The notes below the pieces were generated by a model that had not been told where the DNA came from, made no database searches, and saw nothing but the letters and a program-made list of their open reading frames with translations. DNA of 64,000 bases. Source: Chondrilla cf. caribensis. Lineage: Eukaryota > Porifera > Demospongiae > Chondrillida > Chondrillidae. Shown piece by piece: positions 63,997 to 64,000 of this stretch. Within the stretch, counting starts at the first letter, position 1. Each line of letters starts with the position of its first letter. Location: NCBI GenBank assembly GCA_964020155.1, contig OZ026563.1:2539940-2603939 (forward strand), given 5' to 3'. Both the position numbers and the translations under genes were made by a program.

Positions 63997-64000
63997 ATGT
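58380..64000 (+). CDS. ATF6: ATF6-type ER-membrane bZIP transcription factor, 3' end beyond the window
   Basis: ATF6 sits in the ER membrane; on ER stress it moves to the Golgi, is cut by Site-1 and Site-2 proteases, and its N-terminal bZIP fragment activates chaperone genes. Exons: 58380-58454, 58581-58709, 58844-59090, 59349-59404, 59998-60057, 60415-60495, 60760-60983, 61463-61714, 62142-62256, 62617-62696, 62745-62819, 63325-63391, 63842-63920; in-phase, 513 residues so far. Acidic activation region (PELDEVDLDALLQND, about 40); basic region RLRKNRESSCISRKRRKE (199-216); leucine zipper about 217-260; transmembrane segment VAVMVVMVLLGFSIGFF (272-288); Site-1 motif RRLL (310-313), like human RRHLL. 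The luminal part ends in view with YYIISLKDHLLLQ (human FYVVSFRRDHLLLPA) and APKLSIIVPTYN. Exon 11 is the least certain. The downstream (GT)n at the window end is the next intron. Confidence 0.93.
58710..58785. repeat. (GT)n microsatellite starting at the ATF6 exon 2 donor
   Basis: Exon 2 ends in CAG at 58709 and the intron opens directly with GTGTGTGT for about 75 bp, so the repeat supplies the 5' splice site itself. Confidence 0.95.
59657..59801. mobile_element. Degenerate relative of the CAGTGGAACCTC MITE in ATF6 intron 4
   Basis: Begins CAGTGGAAGCTAT and ends AGAGGTTCTACTG followed by TA, with TAATTTAG- and AGAGGTT-type internal echoes of the AP4M1 copies. It is shorter (145 bp) and more diverged than those copies. 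Confidence 0.6.
61879..61937. repeat. Near-perfect 59-bp palindrome in ATF6 intron 8
   Basis: Two 29-bp arms (beginning CATAATATACAGATGTAAA and ending TTTACATCTGTATATTATG) pair with a single mismatch around one central base. It lies within GTAC/ATAC-rich intron sequence. Confidence 0.85.
63921..63994. repeat. (GT)n microsatellite starting at the ATF6 exon 13 donor
   Basis: Exon 13 ends AATG at 63920 and about 74 bp of pure GT repeat follow at once, running to within a few bases of the window end. Confidence 0.92.

Overview
The window is nuclear DNA of an animal. All genes are split by GT-AG introns, the coding exons are flanked by AT-rich introns full of short palindromic GTAC/ATAC repeats, and every recognisable gene belongs to a conserved eukaryotic or metazoan family. 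Several gene pairs sit head to head with only 100-200 bp between start codons. This compact layout, with most introns under 1 kb and a very large sacsin-like protein, suggests an early-branching invertebrate such as a demosponge. That assignment is inference; no rRNA or mitochondrial marker is present to fix the species.

Layout from left to right. Positions 281-418 (+) hold the last coding exon of a gene that begins before the window, possibly a YLPM1-type protein. Positions 1138-4318 (-) hold a two-exon gene for a TPP1/ACD-like telomere OB-fold protein. It shares a 120-bp head-to-head promoter with AP4M1 (4439-12023, +; about 16 exons), the mu subunit of adaptor complex AP-4, whose first intron has U12-type signals. 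AP4M1 converges on the main feature of the window, 12527-43051 (-). This is one gene of five coding exons for a predicted 9,544-residue protein with eight sacsin-type HSP90-like ATPase modules, a HEPN domain and, spliced on as the last exon, a PARP catalytic domain. Its fourth exon is a single uninterrupted 27.6-kb coding exon, and modules 3 to 6 inside it are near-identical tandem copies of about 2.93 kb.

Positions 43052-44698 are intergenic: a promoter region, a small unexplained ORF, a CpG-rich hairpin-bearing segment and a fragment of a LINE-type reverse transcriptase C-terminus. Positions 44699-58175 (-) hold adenylate kinase 9 (29 coding exons, four nucleotide-binding P-loops, 1,631 residues). 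It is head to head across about 200 bp with ATF6 (58380 to beyond 64000, +), the ER-stress transcription factor with bZIP, transmembrane segment and Site-1 protease motif. The gene runs off the window end after 13 coding exons.

The genes do not form a pathway. They cover telomere protection, vesicle sorting, a giant chaperone/ADP-ribosyltransferase-like protein, nucleotide kinase activity probably linked to cilia, and the unfolded-protein response. Introns carry several MITE-like elements, dinucleotide microsatellites (two starting exactly at 5' splice sites) and a three-copy dispersed repeat inside AK9. All exon boundaries were read by eye from frame continuity, splice dinucleotides and resemblance to remembered family members; no alignment or transcript data were available.
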